A stretch of 64,000 nt of DNA from the NCBI RefSeq assembly GCF_017086405.1, contig NZ_CP070973.1, positions 1,612,001 to 1,676,000 on the forward strand, in the 5' to 3' direction. Below the pieces are notes generated by a model. That model did no database searches and was not told the origin of the DNA. It saw only the letters and a list, made by a program, of their open reading frames with translations. The first letter of the stretch is position 1. Every line of letters begins with the position of its first letter. Shown here piece by piece: positions 51,599 to 62,234 of the stretch. This DNA comes from Mycobacterium gordonae (GTDB taxonomy: Bacteria; Actinomycetota; Actinomycetes; Mycobacteriales; Mycobacteriaceae). The position numbers and the translations under genes are program-made.

Positions 51599-51696
51599 CC
51601 CCGGGGCGCCGGCGACGCACAATGTTCCGAGGTATTTCCCTTCGAAGTCAACGCAATGTTTCGCAAAAATTTACCTGAGTTGACATTGTGTATGGC

Positions 51697-52905
51697 ATGG
51701 ATTTCATCAGCCTGCCACCTGAGATCAGCTCGGCGCTGATCCACTCAGGCCCCGGAGCGCGACCGCTGATCGAGGCCTCGTACGCCTGGCAGCGGCTCGG
51801 ATACGACCTCGAGGAGTCTATCCGCGCATATTCGCCCGTGTTGGCGACGGTGGGCGAAGCCTGGCACGGCCCGGCCGCCACGGCCATGATCCAAGCGGTG
51901 GGAACCTATCTGACCTGGCTGGGCAACACCGCGCAACAGTGTCTGGCACTAGGTTCGTCGGCCCAGGCCGCCGCGGGAGCCTTCGGTTCCGTGCTGGCCG
52001 GCGTGGTGCACCCGTCGGTGGTCAGCGACAACCGGATCCAGCTGGCCCGGTTGCTGGCCACCAACGGCCTGGGCAAGAACCTCGGCGCGATCGCCGAAAC
52101 CGAGGCGCAGTACGAACGCATGTGGGTCAATAACGCCTCCGCCATGTACCGCTACCACGCGGCCTCCGCGCAGGCCCTGCAACTGCCGGTGTTCACGTCG
52201 CCGCCACTGATCAGCACCCCGGAAGGACCCGCGGCGCAAGCCGAAGCCGTGCACACCGCAGCAGCCTCGGCGACGTCGACAGGCGTGACGTCCGCCCTGG
52301 CCAACGCGGCGGCCGCGGTCGCGCCCGCCGACGCGGTCGCCCCGCCGGTGTCCCCGGTGGATACGATCCTGCAGGCCATCGGCGTCACCTTCGACCCCAA
52401 CCAGGGCTGGTTCGGGTTGGCCAATACCTACGCCAACCAGTTCATATCGTCCGGGTTTCCGATCAACATGCTGAGCTACTTCGCGCAGTTCAGTTCGGCC
52501 CAGGCCCTGCAATCCGTGGCCCCGGACATCGCCGCTGGCCTGTCCGAGGGCGAATCGGCGCTGGGGGTGGCGGCCGACACGCTCTCAGACACCGCCGCGA
52601 ACCTGACCGCGGCGCAACCGGCGGCAGCGATGGGTGTGGCGGTGTCGATGGGAAGTCTGTCCGCGCCGCCGGCCGCCACCGCGGTGCTGACCGGTGCGCA
52701 CCTGCCGGTGCAGCTCGCCTCGGCGGCGTCGCCGCTACCGGCCGCGGATGCCGGCGCCGATTTCCCGATGCTGCCGCCGCTGATGGCCCCGCCCATCTCG
52801 GCCGGCAGCGGCTGGCGCAAGCGCAAGGAGCCGAAGTACGAGGACCTGGCCATGGGTCTGGAGCTCAAGGGCACCTTCATGACCCGTCCCCCCTCAGCGG
52901 GGTGA
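51697..52905 (+). CDS. PPE-family protein
   Basis: 402 residues from ATG 51697 (MDFISLPPEI, the standard PPE opening); GTG 51688 is possible. The ~170-residue PPE domain has the WHGPAA (WxG-type) turn, NRIQLARLLATNGLG and AETEAQYERMWVNNASAMY. The C-terminal part is Ala/Pro-rich with a hydrophobic helix (GLANTYANQFISSGFPINML) and ends in a charged RKRKEPKYEDL tail. I do not see the SVP signature (GxxSVPxxW). PPE proteins are exported by type VII secretion, usually paired with a PE partner; no PE gene adjoins. It overlaps the upstream extension of lpqC, so the two are likely co-transcribed. Confidence 0.92.
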   Translation: MDFISLPPEISSALIHSGPGARPLIEASYAWQRLGYDLEESIRAYSPVLATVGEAWHGPAATAMIQAVGTYLTWLGNTAQQCLALGSSAQAAAGAFGSVLAGVVHPSVVSDNRIQLARLLATNGLGKNLGAIAETEAQYERMWVNNASAMYRYHAASAQALQLPVFTSPPLISTPEGPAAQAEAVHTAAASATSTGVTSALANAAAAVAPADAVAPPVSPVDTILQAIGVTFDPNQGWFGLANTYANQFISSGFPINMLSYFAQFSSAQALQSVAPDIAAGLSEGESALGVAADTLSDTAANLTAAQPAAAMGVAVSMGSLSAPPAATAVLTGAHLPVQLASAASPLPAADAGADFPMLPPLMAPPISAGSGWRKRKEPKYEDLAMGLELKGTFMTRPPSAG

Positions 52906-52928
52906 GCGGAGTCGGTACGTTTGACCGC

Positions 52929-53846
52929 ATGCCCCGGGTGCGACTGCTCCTGCTGGCCGTTCTGCTCGCCAGTCTGGTCGGCTGCAACGAGCGGCAGGTC
53001 GCGGCGGCGCGTGCGCGCGATCAGGCGGGCATCTTTCCCTACGCGGGCCTGAACCGGACCTACGTGGTGCACGTGCCGCCGGGCCCGCCGGTCGGTTTGG
53101 TGCTCAACCTGCACGGCGGCGGCGGCACGGGGGCCGGTCAGCGCGGGCTGACCGACTTCGACTCGGTCGCCGACGCCAACGGCCTGCTGGTGGTCTACCC
53201 CGACGGCTACGACAAGAGCTGGGCCGACGGGCGCGGCGCGGCGCCGGCTGACCGCAAACGTCTCGACGACGTCGGCTTCCTGGTCTCCCTGGTGACCAAG
53301 CTGCGCGACGACTTCCACGTCCCGACCGGGCATGTGTTTGCCACCGGCATGTCCAACGGCGGCTTCATGTCCAACCGGCTGGCCTGCGAACGCGCCGATG
53401 TGTTCGCGGCGATCGCGCCGATCTCCGGCACGCTGGGCGTCGGCGTCTCATGCAACCCTTCGCGACCGGTGTCGGTACTGGATGCGCACGGCACCGGCGA
53501 TCCGGTGGTGCCCTACAACGGCGGCGACGTCCGCGGCCGCGGCGGGCTGAGCCACGCCATTTCGGTTGCCAGCCTCCTGGACCGGTGGCGCGCCGTCGAC
53601 CGCTGTCAGGGCCCTCCGACGGTCGAGGAAATGCCGCCGGTCAACGACGGGACCGTGGTGCGCCGGTACGACTCCGAAGGGTGCGCCGAGGGCACCGAAG
53701 TGATCCTGTATCAGATCGAGAAGGGTGGGCACACCTGGCCGGGCGGCAAGCAGTATCTGCCCAAGACGGTCATCGGGGCCACCACCCGGGTGTTCGACGG
53801 CTCGCAGGTGATCGCCGAGTTCTTCCTCACGCACGGCCGCGAGTGA
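52929..53846 (+). CDS. lpqC: LpqC-like esterase lipoprotein (PHB depolymerase/feruloyl esterase-type alpha/beta hydrolase)
   Basis: 305 residues from ATG 52929, giving a lipoprotein signal with lipobox LLASLVGC; GTG 52902 would add nine residues and overlap the PPE stop. Alpha/beta hydrolase with oxyanion loop NLHGGGGTG, nucleophile in GMSNGGFMS (Ser), Asp in HGTGDPVVPYNGG and His in KGGHTWPGG. This is the pattern of secreted PHB depolymerase-like esterases. It would hydrolyse esters at the cell surface; the substrate is unknown. Position next to nei and lhr matches Rv3298c. Confidence 0.9.
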   Translation: MPRVRLLLLAVLLASLVGCNERQVAAARARDQAGIFPYAGLNRTYVVHVPPGPPVGLVLNLHGGGGTGAGQRGLTDFDSVADANGLLVVYPDGYDKSWADGRGAAPADRKRLDDVGFLVSLVTKLRDDFHVPTGHVFATGMSNGGFMSNRLACERADVFAAIAPISGTLGVGVSCNPSRPVSVLDAHGTGDPVVPYNGGDVRGRGGLSHAISVASLLDRWRAVDRCQGPPTVEEMPPVNDGTVVRRYDSEGCAEGTEVILYQIEKGGHTWPGGKQYLPKTVIGATTRVFDGSQVIAEFFLTHGRE

Positions 53847-53853
53847 GCACAGC

Positions 53854-54603
53854 TCATCGCTGGCACGAGGGACACCAGTACCGCACCCTTTCGGCCTCGC
53901 CGTCGTGGGAGATCGGGGTGCCGCACCGTCGGCACGGCTGTCCGGCCCGCCCGTACACCCACACCTGCCGGCCCGCCCGGGTGTCACCGGTGGTGGTGCG
54001 GTTGCGCCGGGAACGATTGGTCCACAACATCTCTCGGGCGCGCGAGACCAGCCGCCGCGGATCGGCGATGTCGCGCACCGGCGTGGTGGGCAGATGTCCG
54101 AAGACGAAACACAACTCGTTGCTGTAGACGTTGCCGACCCCGGCCATGACACGCTGGTCCAGCAGTGCGGCGGAAATCGGGCGGTCCGGGTCGGCGATCA
54201 GGTTGGCGGCGGCGACATGAGGGTTCCAGTCGTCGCCGAGCAGGTCCGGCCCCAGATGCGCGACGGCGGCGCCGTCTTGGTCGCGCTCGAGGATCTCGAG
54301 CACACCCAGATCGATGCCGACGGCTCGAATATCACCGGCTTCCAGAACGATTCGTGCCCGGTGATCCACCCGCTGACGGCCGACCCGCCAGCTTCCGTCC
54401 ATCTTGAGATGGGAGTGAATGCTTGCCGGCCCGACCCTGATGAACAGGTGCTTGCCCCGGCTGAGGACTTCGTCGACCACCTGCCCGGTGAGGTCCACGG
54501 TGGCGAACTTGGGCACCCGCACATCGCAGCGCGTCAAGGTGCGACCGACCAGGTGCTCCCGCAGCACGGCCGCGGTGTGCCAGACGGTGTCGCCTTCGGG
54601 CAT
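53854..54603 (-). CDS. nei: endonuclease VIII-type DNA glycosylase
   Basis: 249 residues. Starts MPEGDTVW: after Met removal Pro and Glu are the catalytic pair of the Fpg/Nei family. A beta-clamp lysine (RGKHLFIR) follows, then the helix-two-turn-helix ([20 protein letters not shown]). A C-terminal zinc finger has CRRC and CPSC. Removes oxidised pyrimidines by a beta,delta-elimination lyase reaction. It starts four bases after the lhr stop on the same strand, so lhr-nei is an operon, as in M. tuberculosis Rv3296-Rv3297. Confidence 0.93.
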   Translation of the reverse strand: MPEGDTVWHTAAVLREHLVGRTLTRCDVRVPKFATVDLTGQVVDEVLSRGKHLFIRVGPASIHSHLKMDGSWRVGRQRVDHRARIVLEAGDIRAVGIDLGVLEILERDQDGAAVAHLGPDLLGDDWNPHVAAANLIADPDRPISAALLDQRVMAGVGNVYSNELCFVFGHLPTTPVRDIADPRRLVSRAREMLWTNRSRRNRTTTGDTRAGRQVWVYGRAGQPCRRCGTPISHDGEAERVRYWCPSCQR

Positions 54604-54607
54604 CGCG

Positions 54608-57600
54608 CTACCGCAGCCGCAATCCGCGTGGCGTGCGGGAGAACCCGGCGCCGACCAGTGCCTCCAGCGCCGCCGCGGCCGGTCCGTCGGACGTCAGTAC
54701 CGACACCCCGTTGGCCCGCTCCACCAGAAGAGACGGCACCCGTCGGGCGGAGACGAGTTCGGCGAGGGCGACGGCCGCCGCATGGCTGGCGTCGGGGTCG
54801 TCGGTGAACGTCAGCAGCGAGCGTCCACCGCGTTCGGAGAACCAGCACAGCTCGCCGTCCACCAGCACCACCAGTGCTCCCGCTTTGCGGCCCGGCCGCG
54901 CCGCGCCCTCGGCGTGGGAACCGGGCCACGGCAACGCCGCGCCGTACGGGTTGGCCGGGTCGGTGGCGGCCAGCACCACGGCGCGGTAGTCCGGTCGCTG
55001 CGGATCGACCCCGTCGAGGTAGTTGCGCAGCCGGTCGACGGTCGAGGCGACCGCGAACTGCGCACCACCCAGCGACTCGACGAAGTAGCCGCGCTGGCAG
55101 CGCCCAGCGTCTTCGAATGCGCTGAGCACCTTGTAGAGGGTGGCGAACCCGCCCGGCACGCCTTCGGCGGCGGCCGCCCCCTTGGTCAGCACGCCATGCC
55201 GGTTCAACAACAGCTCGGCCTGGAAATGGGCCCGCAGCGTGGAGTCCGGCTCCGGCGCAGGCAGCGCCGACCACCGTCCGGCCACCGTCGGGTCGGCGGT
55301 GCGTACCTGCGCGTGTGCCACGCTGTAGCGGCTCAGCCGTGGCGCGCGCTGAGTGCGGTGCGCCGGCGCCGAGCGCTTACGCGGGCCCGTGCTGCCGCCC
55401 AGGAGTGCGCGCACCGGAGCAAAAGTGTCGCCGGTGATCCAGCCCGCCCAAACCAGTTCCCACAGAGCGGCTTTCAACTCGGCGTCGGAGCCACCGGCGC
55501 CGGCAAGCTGGCGGAAGAAGAACGCGCCGCCGCCGGACAGGGCGTCCAGAATCGCGCGGTGCGCCTCGGTGAACTCGATCTCGGTGGCAGGCGCCAACGT
55601 CAGCGACGCGGAGTCGGCGGGATGCAGTGCGATCCAGCCGTCGCTGCCCGAGATCGACCCCGCACCCGACCAGGTGACCTCGCCGGTGGCGAGCAATTCG
55701 TCGAGCATCGCGGGGGAGTAGTCGCGCACGCGCGGCCCCAGCACCAGCGGCTCCAGCGCCGACGCCGGAATCCGCACGCCGGCCAACTGATCGATCACCG
55801 ACGCCAGCCGGTCCACCCCGGCATCGGATCCGCCCACCTGATGCCAGGCCGGCAGGAAGCGCCCGTAGGCGGCGGTGCTGACCGGCTCGACCTGGGCCCG
55901 CAGCGCGGCCAGGGAGCGGCGGCGCAGAATCCGCAGCACGTCGGCATCGCACCACTGCTCGGATCCCACGCCGGTGGATGTCGCGGCGACAAACTCCCCG
56001 CGCACCACCCGGCCGTCGGAGGCCAGCCGGCCCAGTACATCGGCGGTCACGCGCAACCCCAACCCGAACCGGGCGGCCGCCTCGGCGGTGCTGAACGGGG
56101 TGTGGGTGCGCGCGTAACGGCCCAGCAGCTCACCGAGGGGGTCGGCCACCGATTCGGTGAAAGCCGCCGGCAGGCCCACCGGGACCGCCGCCCCGACGCC
56201 GTCGCGGAGCCGGCCGATGTCCTCGACGGCGACCCACCAGTCCCGGCCGGCGAATGACACCGTCAGCGCCCGCCGGGCGCCGCGCAAACCCTCCAGCCAG
56301 CCCCCGACGTCCGGCGCATTCGCGCGCGCCGCCACCTCCTCCTCGGTCAGCGGCCCCAGCAGACGCAGCAGATCGGCGACGCCCTCGGCGTCCCGGGCGG
56401 CGCGGTCGGACGACAGGTGCTGCAGTTGGCGCCCGGTCCCGGCGATGACGTCTGGATCGAGCAGCTCGCGCAGTTCGACGCGGCCGAGCAGTTCGGCCAG
56501 CAGGGAGCTGTCCAGCGACAGGGCCGCCGCCCGGCGCTCGGCCAGCGGGACATCGCCCTCGTACATGAACGCGCCGACGTAACCGAACAGCAGCGACGCG
56601 GCGAACGGTGAAGGACGGTCGGTTTCGGCCTCTAACACCCGGACCTTGCGCTGGGCGATCTGCGCCATGAGGGTGGTGAGCGTCGGGACGTCGTAGACGT
56701 CTTGCAGACATTCGCGGATCGTCTCCAGCACGATCGGGAAGTCGGGATATTTGCGCGCGACGTCCAGCAGCCGCGCGGCGCGCTGACGCTGCTGCCACAG
56801 CGGCGACCGGCGGCCGGGATGGCGGCGCGGCAGTAGCAGGGCGCGGGCGGCCGATTCCCGGAACCTCGACGCGAACAGCGCCGATTCGCCGACCTCGGCG
56901 GTGACGATCGGGTCGATCTCATCGGGGTCGAAGACGAACAGCTCGGCGCCCGGCGGCGCCTCCCCGTCGGCGGAGAAGCCCGTGTCGGGCAGCCGCACCA
57001 CGATGCCGTCGTCGGATGCGGTCGGCTTCTCGTCCAGGCCGTAGCGTTCGCGCAGGCGCCGGCCCACCGCCAGCGCGAGCGGCCCGTGCACCTGCAGACC
57101 GTAAGGCGAGTGCAGCACCACCCGCCAGTCACCCAGCTCGTCTCGGAACCGCTCGACGAGCAGTGTCATATCGGTGGGCACCACCCGGGTCGCGGAGCGC
57201 TGCTCGTCCAACAGTCCCCACAGGTTGTCCCGCGCGTACTCATCGAAACCCAAACTCGCGCAACGCTTGTCGAATTCCTCCCGGGTCAGTGCGGCCAGTT
57301 CGCCGGTGAGTGCACCCAGGGCGGCGCCGAGCTCGGCGGGGCGGCCGGCGCTGTCGCCGCGCCAGAACGGCAAACGTGCCGGCTGCCCGGGCGCGGGCAC
57401 CACCAGCACCCGGTCGTGGGTGATCTCGACGATGCGCCAACTGGTGGCTCCCAGCGCGATGACATCGCCGGGACGGGACTCGTACACCATCTCCTCGTCG
57501 AGTTCGCCTACCCGCGAAGGCTTTTCAGAATCGGTGGCAAGGTAGACGGCGAACAGCCCGCGGTCCGGGATGGCGCCGCCGGAGGTGACCGCCAACCGTT

Positions 57601-59167
57601 GCGCGCCGGGCCGCGCGGTGAGCGTGCCGTTATCGCGGTCATACACCAGCCGCGGCCGCAGCTCGGCGAAGTCGGTGGACGGGTACTTGCCGGACAGCAG
57701 ATCCAGGGTCGCTTCGAACACACTGCGCGGCAGGGTCGCGAACGGTGCACTGCGTCGCACGGTGTCGAACCAGCGGTCGGCGTCCAGGGGCTCCAGTGCA
57801 GCCGCGGCCACCGTCTGCTGGGCCAGGATGTCGAGCGGGTTCGCAGGCACCCGCATGGTCTCGATCTGCCCGGTGAGCATCCGTTGCACGCTGACCGCGC
57901 AACCGATCAGGTCGGTGCGGTGTTTGGGGAAAAGCACACCGCGGGAGATCTCGCCGACCTGGTGGCCGGCCCGCCCGATGCGTTGCAGGCCGCTGGCCAC
58001 CGACGGCGGCGCCTCCACCTGGATCACCAGATCAACCGCGCCCATGTCGATACCCAACTCGAGGCTGGAGGTGGCCACCACCGCCTTCAGCTGTCCGGTC
58101 TTGAGGTCCTCTTCGACGACGGCGCGCTGTTCCTTGCTGACCGATCCGTGGTGCGCGCGGGCCAGCAGGGTGGGTGCGCCGAAGCTCTGGCCGCTGCTCA
58201 TCGCGTAGGCCGGTGCGCCGCCGGCCACCTGCGCATTACCGCCCGTCGGCAGCTCCACACCGGCACGCTCAGCATGAATCTCGTTGAGGCGTGCGGTTAG
58301 TCGCTCGGCCAGCCGCCGCGAGTTGGCGAACACGATGGTCGAGTTGTGCGATTCGATCAGGTCGACCAGCCGGGCCTCGACATCGGGCCAGATCGAATTG
58401 TTCTCCAGGTTGGCCATGTCGGACACCGGCACCTGCACCGACAGCTCGACCGTCTTGGCCGACGGCGGCGCCACGATCGTGGTCGGTGACTGCCCGGACA
58501 GGAACCGGGCCAGCTCCTCCGGTGGGCGCACGGTCGCCGACAGGCCGATGCGCTGAGCCCCCCGCCCCTCCCGCACGTCGTGGGACAGGTCCCGGAGTCG
58601 CTCCAGCGACAGCGCCAGATGCGCGCCGCGCTTGGTGGCCGCGATGGCGTGAATCTCGTCGACGATGATCGTCTGCACGCCGGCCAGGGTTTCGCGCGCT
58701 GCCGATGTCAGCATCAGAAACAACGACTCGGGTGTGGTGATCAAGACGTCGGGCGGCGAACTGATGAGCTGGCGGCGCTGCGCTGGTGAAGTGTCGCCGG
58801 ACCGGACGCCCACGCTGATGTCGGGGGCGGGCAGACCCCGGGCCTGGGCGAGCCGGGTCAGTCCGGCCAGCGGAGTGCGCAGGTTGCGCTCGACATCGAC
58901 CGCGAGCGCTTTGAGCGGCGACACGTACAGCACCCGGGTGCCGCGTGGCCGCTCCGGCGCGGCGGCGAGGCTGTCCAGCGCCCACAGGAACGCCGCGAGC
59001 GTCTTACCCGAGCCGGTCGGAGCGATGACAAGCGTGTTCTCGCCGTTGGCGATCGCCGTCCAGGCCTGCGCCTGCGCGGAGGTGGGCGCGGCGAAGGTGC
59101 TTGCGAACCAGTCGCGGGTGATGGCGCTGAACCGCGCCAACCCGGGCGGCGCCGAAAAAGTGCTCAC
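54608..59167 (-). CDS. lhr: large helicase-related protein Lhr (superfamily 2 helicase)
   Basis: 1519 residues, the usual length for actinobacterial Lhr. N-terminal helicase core: Walker A APTGSGKT (residues 49-56), YVSPLKALA (Ia), TPESLF (Ib), VDEIHAIA (II), GLSATV (III), [12 protein letters not shown] (IV), [26 protein letters not shown] (V) and QRIGRAGHQ (VI). The winged-helix and Lhr-specific domain follows to about 880, then the long C-terminal region of winged-helix repeats typical of full-length Lhr. ATP-dependent 3'-5' DNA/RNA-DNA helicase linked to DNA repair. Coupled with nei downstream. Confidence 0.96.
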   Translation of the reverse strand: MSTFSAPPGLARFSAITRDWFASTFAAPTSAQAQAWTAIANGENTLVIAPTGSGKTLAAFLWALDSLAAAPERPRGTRVLYVSPLKALAVDVERNLRTPLAGLTRLAQARGLPAPDISVGVRSGDTSPAQRRQLISSPPDVLITTPESLFLMLTSAARETLAGVQTIIVDEIHAIAATKRGAHLALSLERLRDLSHDVREGRGAQRIGLSATVRPPEELARFLSGQSPTTIVAPPSAKTVELSVQVPVSDMANLENNSIWPDVEARLVDLIESHNSTIVFANSRRLAERLTARLNEIHAERAGVELPTGGNAQVAGGAPAYAMSSGQSFGAPTLLARAHHGSVSKEQRAVVEEDLKTGQLKAVVATSSLELGIDMGAVDLVIQVEAPPSVASGLQRIGRAGHQVGEISRGVLFPKHRTDLIGCAVSVQRMLTGQIETMRVPANPLDILAQQTVAAAALEPLDADRWFDTVRRSAPFATLPRSVFEATLDLLSGKYPSTDFAELRPRLVYDRDNGTLTARPGAQRLAVTSGGAIPDRGLFAVYLATDSEKPSRVGELDEEMVYESRPGDVIALGATSWRIVEITHDRVLVVPAPGQPARLPFWRGDSAGRPAELGAALGALTGELAALTREEFDKRCASLGFDEYARDNLWGLLDEQRSATRVVPTDMTLLVERFRDELGDWRVVLHSPYGLQVHGPLALAVGRRLRERYGLDEKPTASDDGIVVRLPDTGFSADGEAPPGAELFVFDPDEIDPIVTAEVGESALFASRFRESAARALLLPRRHPGRRSPLWQQRQRAARLLDVARKYPDFPIVLETIRECLQDVYDVPTLTTLMAQIAQRKVRVLEAETDRPSPFAASLLFGYVGAFMYEGDVPLAERRAAALSLDSSLLAELLGRVELRELLDPDVIAGTGRQLQHLSSDRAARDAEGVADLLRLLGPLTEEEVAARANAPDVGGWLEGLRGARRALTVSFAGRDWWVAVEDIGRLRDGVGAAVPVGLPAAFTESVADPLGELLGRYARTHTPFSTAEAAARFGLGLRVTADVLGRLASDGRVVRGEFVAATSTGVGSEQWCDADVLRILRRRSLAALRAQVEPVSTAAYGRFLPAWHQVGGSDAGVDRLASVIDQLAGVRIPASALEPLVLGPRVRDYSPAMLDELLATGEVTWSGAGSISGSDGWIALHPADSASLTLAPATEIEFTEAHRAILDALSGGGAFFFRQLAGAGGSDAELKAALWELVWAGWITGDTFAPVRALLGGSTGPRKRSAPAHRTQRAPRLSRYSVAHAQVRTADPTVAGRWSALPAPEPDSTLRAHFQAELLLNRHGVLTKGAAAAEGVPGGFATLYKVLSAFEDAGRCQRGYFVESLGGAQFAVASTVDRLRNYLDGVDPQRPDYRAVVLAATDPANPYGAALPWPGSHAEGAARPGRKAGALVVLVDGELCWFSERGGRSLLTFTDDPDASHAAAVALAELVSARRVPSLLVERANGVSVLTSDGPAAAALEALVGAGFSRTPRGLRLR

Positions 59168-59200
59168 CGTGCCATGCTGCCAAGTGGCACTGACAAGGGA

Positions 59201-59878
59201 TCAGAGCTGCGGCTTGAACCGCGCGGTGGCCATGGCCTCGGCCAGTTGCGGGGGGATCTGGCGGACCCGGGCGATCGAGTCGAGCAGCGTGTGCGCGCAC
59301 GCATCGGCGAGCCGGTCGGCCTCCAGCGTCTGGTCCATGATCCGCTGCCGGCAGGTTTCGAAGGTGAAGGCCAGCCAGCCGTGCAGGACCACCCGAAGGT
59401 CGCGTTCGACCTCGGGCTCCAGCGCAGCCTGCCCCGGAATACCTCCCACCACCTCGGCGATGCGGTTCATGATGTGTTCCATCTGCCGATTCTTGGCTTC
59501 GTCGTCGATGCCGAGCAGAACCGGGTCGGAGCGCCCCAGACCGACGTACGCCGCCCAGGCCGCCTCCGGATTCTGTTCGTGGTAGGCCATGTAGGCCAGC
59601 ACGCCCATCCGGATCTCTTCGAACATCGTCATGCCCGGGGCCGGCTGGGTGTTGGTAGCCGCGTAGAGCCGGTCCGCCTCGTCCTTGACCACCGCGGCGA
59701 AGAACGCCCGCTTGTCCGGGAAGTAGTGGTACATCAGCGCACGCGAAACACCGGCGCGCTCGGCGATCTCGTCGATCCGCACCTCGTCGTAGGGTCGCTT
59801 ACCGAAGACTTCCGCCCCCAGAGCGAGCAGTTCGGCGCGTCGATCCTCGGGGGATAACCGCCTCCTGGCTGTCGCCAT
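59201..59878 (-). CDS. TetR-family transcriptional regulator (Rv3295-like)
   Basis: 225 residues. N-terminal helix-turn-helix: SPEDRRAELLALGAEVFG, YDEVRIDEIAERAGVSRALMYHYFPDKRAFF. The C-terminal ligand/dimer domain is helical and unremarkable (ADACAHTLLDSIARV). It ends 33 bases before the lhr start on the same strand, so tetR-lhr-nei is probably one transcript. Ligand and targets unknown. Confidence 0.93.
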   Translation of the reverse strand: MATARRRLSPEDRRAELLALGAEVFGKRPYDEVRIDEIAERAGVSRALMYHYFPDKRAFFAAVVKDEADRLYAATNTQPAPGMTMFEEIRMGVLAYMAYHEQNPEAAWAAYVGLGRSDPVLLGIDDEAKNRQMEHIMNRIAEVVGGIPGQAALEPEVERDLRVVLHGWLAFTFETCRQRIMDQTLEADRLADACAHTLLDSIARVRQIPPQLAEAMATARFKPQL

Positions 59879-60080
59879 AAGGACCGATACTACTCACGGT
59901 GGATACCGGGGCCGCCAACGGCGGATCGTTGACTGCACGCCATGCTGTGCCGGCGGCTGTGAAACGGGCCGCAGCCGGTTTGTCCGGCCGGCGCTCGGGG
60001 TATTGAACGAAAATGTGCCGCGGCTAACGAAAATCGGCAAGCTGCCGCGAGCGATTTTAGCGAGATGCAGAGGTGCTCCG

Positions 60081-60464
60081 ATGCGCACAGCAGACGAGAG
60101 ATTGCGCGGTGATCGCGCGGCAGTGGACGACAAAGAAGTTCACGCCGCTATCCGCTTCGCCGCCCTGGCCACCGCGGCCGGGGTGGGTTTCCTGGTGGTA
60201 GCGGCGTTATGGGTGAGCACGTGTGGCGGAGCCAGCATCGACACCGTGGCCTGCGGTCCGCCGGAGCGGACGATGCTCGCGTTGGGCGGTCCGCTGATCC
60301 TGCTGATCGCGGGAATGTGGGCTTTCCTGCGCACGTACCGGGTCTGGCGACACCGGGGCACCTGGTGGGGCTGGCATGGCGCCGGCTGGTTCCTGCTGAC
60401 GTTGATGTTGGTGGTGCTGTCGATGAGCGCGCCCCAGATCGCCGGGCCGGCGTTGGTGCTCTGA
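60081..60464 (+). CDS. small membrane protein (Rv3289c-like)
   Basis: 127 residues from ATG 60081 (AGAGGTG upstream); the frame is open to 60003. Three hydrophobic segments: FAALATAAGVGFLVVAALWV, MLALGGPLILLIAGMWAFL and WFLLTLMLVVLSMSA, with two cysteines in the loop between TM1 and TM2. It stands where M. tuberculosis has Rv3289c, just upstream of the sigF operon. No function known. Confidence 0.8.
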   Translation: MRTADERLRGDRAAVDDKEVHAAIRFAALATAAGVGFLVVAALWVSTCGGASIDTVACGPPERTMLALGGPLILLIAGMWAFLRTYRVWRHRGTWWGWHGAGWFLLTLMLVVLSMSAPQIAGPALVL

Positions 60465-61000
60465 CAGCTGCAGCATCAGTCGAGCACGCGCGGGGTTCGC
60501 CGGATCGCCGAGCAGGGCACTGGTATGCAAAACGCCCGGCGGTCCAGCGCCCGCGGCTGGCCAGCTAGCGAATCGCCGGGGTTGTCCCGGGCCGGGATGG
60601 CGGTAGGGTGGGGATGCGTCGGGAAGGTCACACCGGAAAACCTGGTCGGCGGAGTTTTATCCGTGACGACAACGGGGTATCAAGTGTGCACCATGATGAG
60701 TACCGGCAGTCTTGCGTCAGCGTGGTCACCCCATCATGGGGAACAGAATCGCGACAGCACAGACCCTTACTGCGACCACGATTACGACGACCAGCATCAC
60801 CCGGGCAAAAACCACGCCGCGCGCCAAGCGGCGCGCACGGACTGTGTCGGTTATGTCTACTTCGCCCGCAACTGGTTGAATACCCGGTGGCGATCATGAC
60901 CAACCGGCTCGACCCCTTGGTCCACGGCGGGCCGCAATCCGGCGCCGCTGCCCGGACCCCTGCCAGGAGTAGTGTCGGCCGAATATTGCCGGGAGGCCAC
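60465..61000. other. region upstream of rsbW-sigF; no usfY gene seen
   Basis: About 535 bases. Frames here lack family marks, and I find nothing resembling UsfY, which lies at this place in M. tuberculosis. It contains a candidate SigF promoter (60654-60680). rsbW has GGGAGG ten bases before its ATG. Confidence 0.5.
60654..60680 (+). promoter_or_regulatory. candidate SigF-dependent promoter
   Basis: GTTT (60654-60657), 17-base spacer, GGGTAT (60675-60680). This agrees with the mycobacterial SigF consensus GTTT-N15-17-GGGTA. It lies about 320 bases before rsbW, consistent with the known autoregulation of the rsbW-sigF operon. Confidence 0.6.
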
Positions 61001-61438
61001 ATGACCGATGCGGATCAGCGCGCTGACGGGCGCCAACGCGGTTACCGCGCCGTCGAACTCAACGTTGCCGCGCGCCTGGAGAACCTGGCGATGCTGCGCA
61101 CCCTGGTCGGTGCCATCGGCACCTTCGAGGATCTGGACTTCGACGCCGTCGCGGACCTGCGCCTGGCGGTCGACGAGGCATGCACGAGGCTGATCCGCTC
61201 CGCGACGCCCGGGGCGATATTGACCCTGGTGGTCGACCCGCGAGACGAGGAACTCGTGGTGGAGGCCTCCGCAGCCTGCGACACCCACGACGTGGTGGCT
61301 CCGGGCAGCTTCAGTTGGCATGTCCTGACCTCGCTGGCCGATGATGTCCAGACATTCCATGACGGTCGCGAGCCCGATGCTGCGGGCAGTGTCTTCGGCA
61401 TCTCGTTGACCGCGCGACGGGCGGCCCCCAGTAAGTGA
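61001..61438 (+). CDS. rsbW: anti-sigma F factor RsbW (UsfX)
   Basis: 145 residues, the same length as M. tuberculosis UsfX, from ATG 61001 with GGGAGG upstream. GHKL ATPase-like fold of anti-sigma factors: AVELNVAARLENLAMLRTLV, DLRLAVDEACTRLIRSA and GSFSWHVLTSLADDVQTF. The usual N-box asparagine of this fold is replaced (DEACTRL), which is also my recollection of UsfX. It binds SigF and keeps it from core RNA polymerase; anti-anti-sigma proteins release it. sigF starts seven bases after its stop. Confidence 0.95.
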   Translation: MTDADQRADGRQRGYRAVELNVAARLENLAMLRTLVGAIGTFEDLDFDAVADLRLAVDEACTRLIRSATPGAILTLVVDPRDEELVVEASAACDTHDVVAPGSFSWHVLTSLADDVQTFHDGREPDAAGSVFGISLTARRAAPSK

Positions 61439-61445
61439 CTGCCAG

Positions 61446-62234
61446 TTGACAGAGCAAACTGCCGGCGGTTCCAATTCGCGTCCCAATGAATACGCCGATG
61501 TCCCGGACATGTTCCGTGAGCTGGCCGGCTTTGCCGCCGGCTCGGCGGATTTCCAGCGTCATCAGGACAAGATAGTGGAGCGGTGCCTGCCGCTGGCCGA
61601 TCACATCGCCCGGCGGTTCGAAGGCCGCGGCGAACCGCGCGATGACCTGATCCAGGTGGCGCGCGTCGGCCTGGTCAATGCCGTCGTCCGCTTCGACGTC
61701 GAAACCGGCTCGGACTTCGTTTCTTTCGCGGTGCCCACCATCATGGGTGAGGTCCGGCGGCACTTCCGCGACAACAGCTGGTCGGTGAAGGTGCCGCGTC
61801 GGCTGAAAGAACTGCACCTACGGCTGGGCACTGCCACCGCGGAGTTGTCGCAGCGGCTGGGCCGGGCGCCCACCGCGACCGAGCTCGCGGCCGAACTGGG
61901 TATGGACCGCGCCGAGGTGGTGGAGGGTCTGGTTGCCGGCAGCTCCTACAACACGCTGTCTATCGACAGCGGCGGCGGCAACGAAGACGACGACGCCCGC
62001 GCGATCGCCGACACGCTGGGCGACGTCGATCAGGGCCTCGACCGCATCGAGAACCGTGAGGCGTTGCGCCCGCTGCTGGAGGCGCTGCCGGAGCGGGAAC
62101 GAATGGTGTTGGTGCTGCGGTTCTTTGAGTCGATGACGCAGACGCAGATCGCCGAGCGGGTCGGTATCTCGCAGATGCACGTATCCCGGCTGCTGGCCAA
62201 GTCGCTAGCTCGACTCCGGGATCAACTGGAGTAG
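61446..62234 (+). CDS. sigF: RNA polymerase sigma factor SigF
   Basis: 262 residues from TTG 61446. Group 3 sigma factor with region 2 (LPLADHIARRFEGRGEPRDD, LIQVARVGLVNAVVRFD, FAVPTIMGEVRRHFRD), region 3 and region 4 helix-turn-helix (MTQTQIAERVGISQMHVSRLL). Near-identical to the M. tuberculosis protein as far as I recall it. Directs stationary-phase and envelope-stress genes and is held by RsbW. Its last 30 bases overlap the convergent STAS gene. Confidence 0.97.
   Translation: MTEQTAGGSNSRPNEYADVPDMFRELAGFAAGSADFQRHQDKIVERCLPLADHIARRFEGRGEPRDDLIQVARVGLVNAVVRFDVETGSDFVSFAVPTIMGEVRRHFRDNSWSVKVPRRLKELHLRLGTATAELSQRLGRAPTATELAAELGMDRAEVVEGLVAGSSYNTLSIDSGGGNEDDDARAIADTLGDVDQGLDRIENREALRPLLEALPERERMVLVLRFFESMTQTQIAERVGISQMHVSRLLAKSLARLRDQLE

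Noticed and set aside
54419..58300. Long plus-strand frames (612 and 404 codons)
   Set aside because: Antisense to lhr, which has all helicase motifs. They result from high third-position GC.
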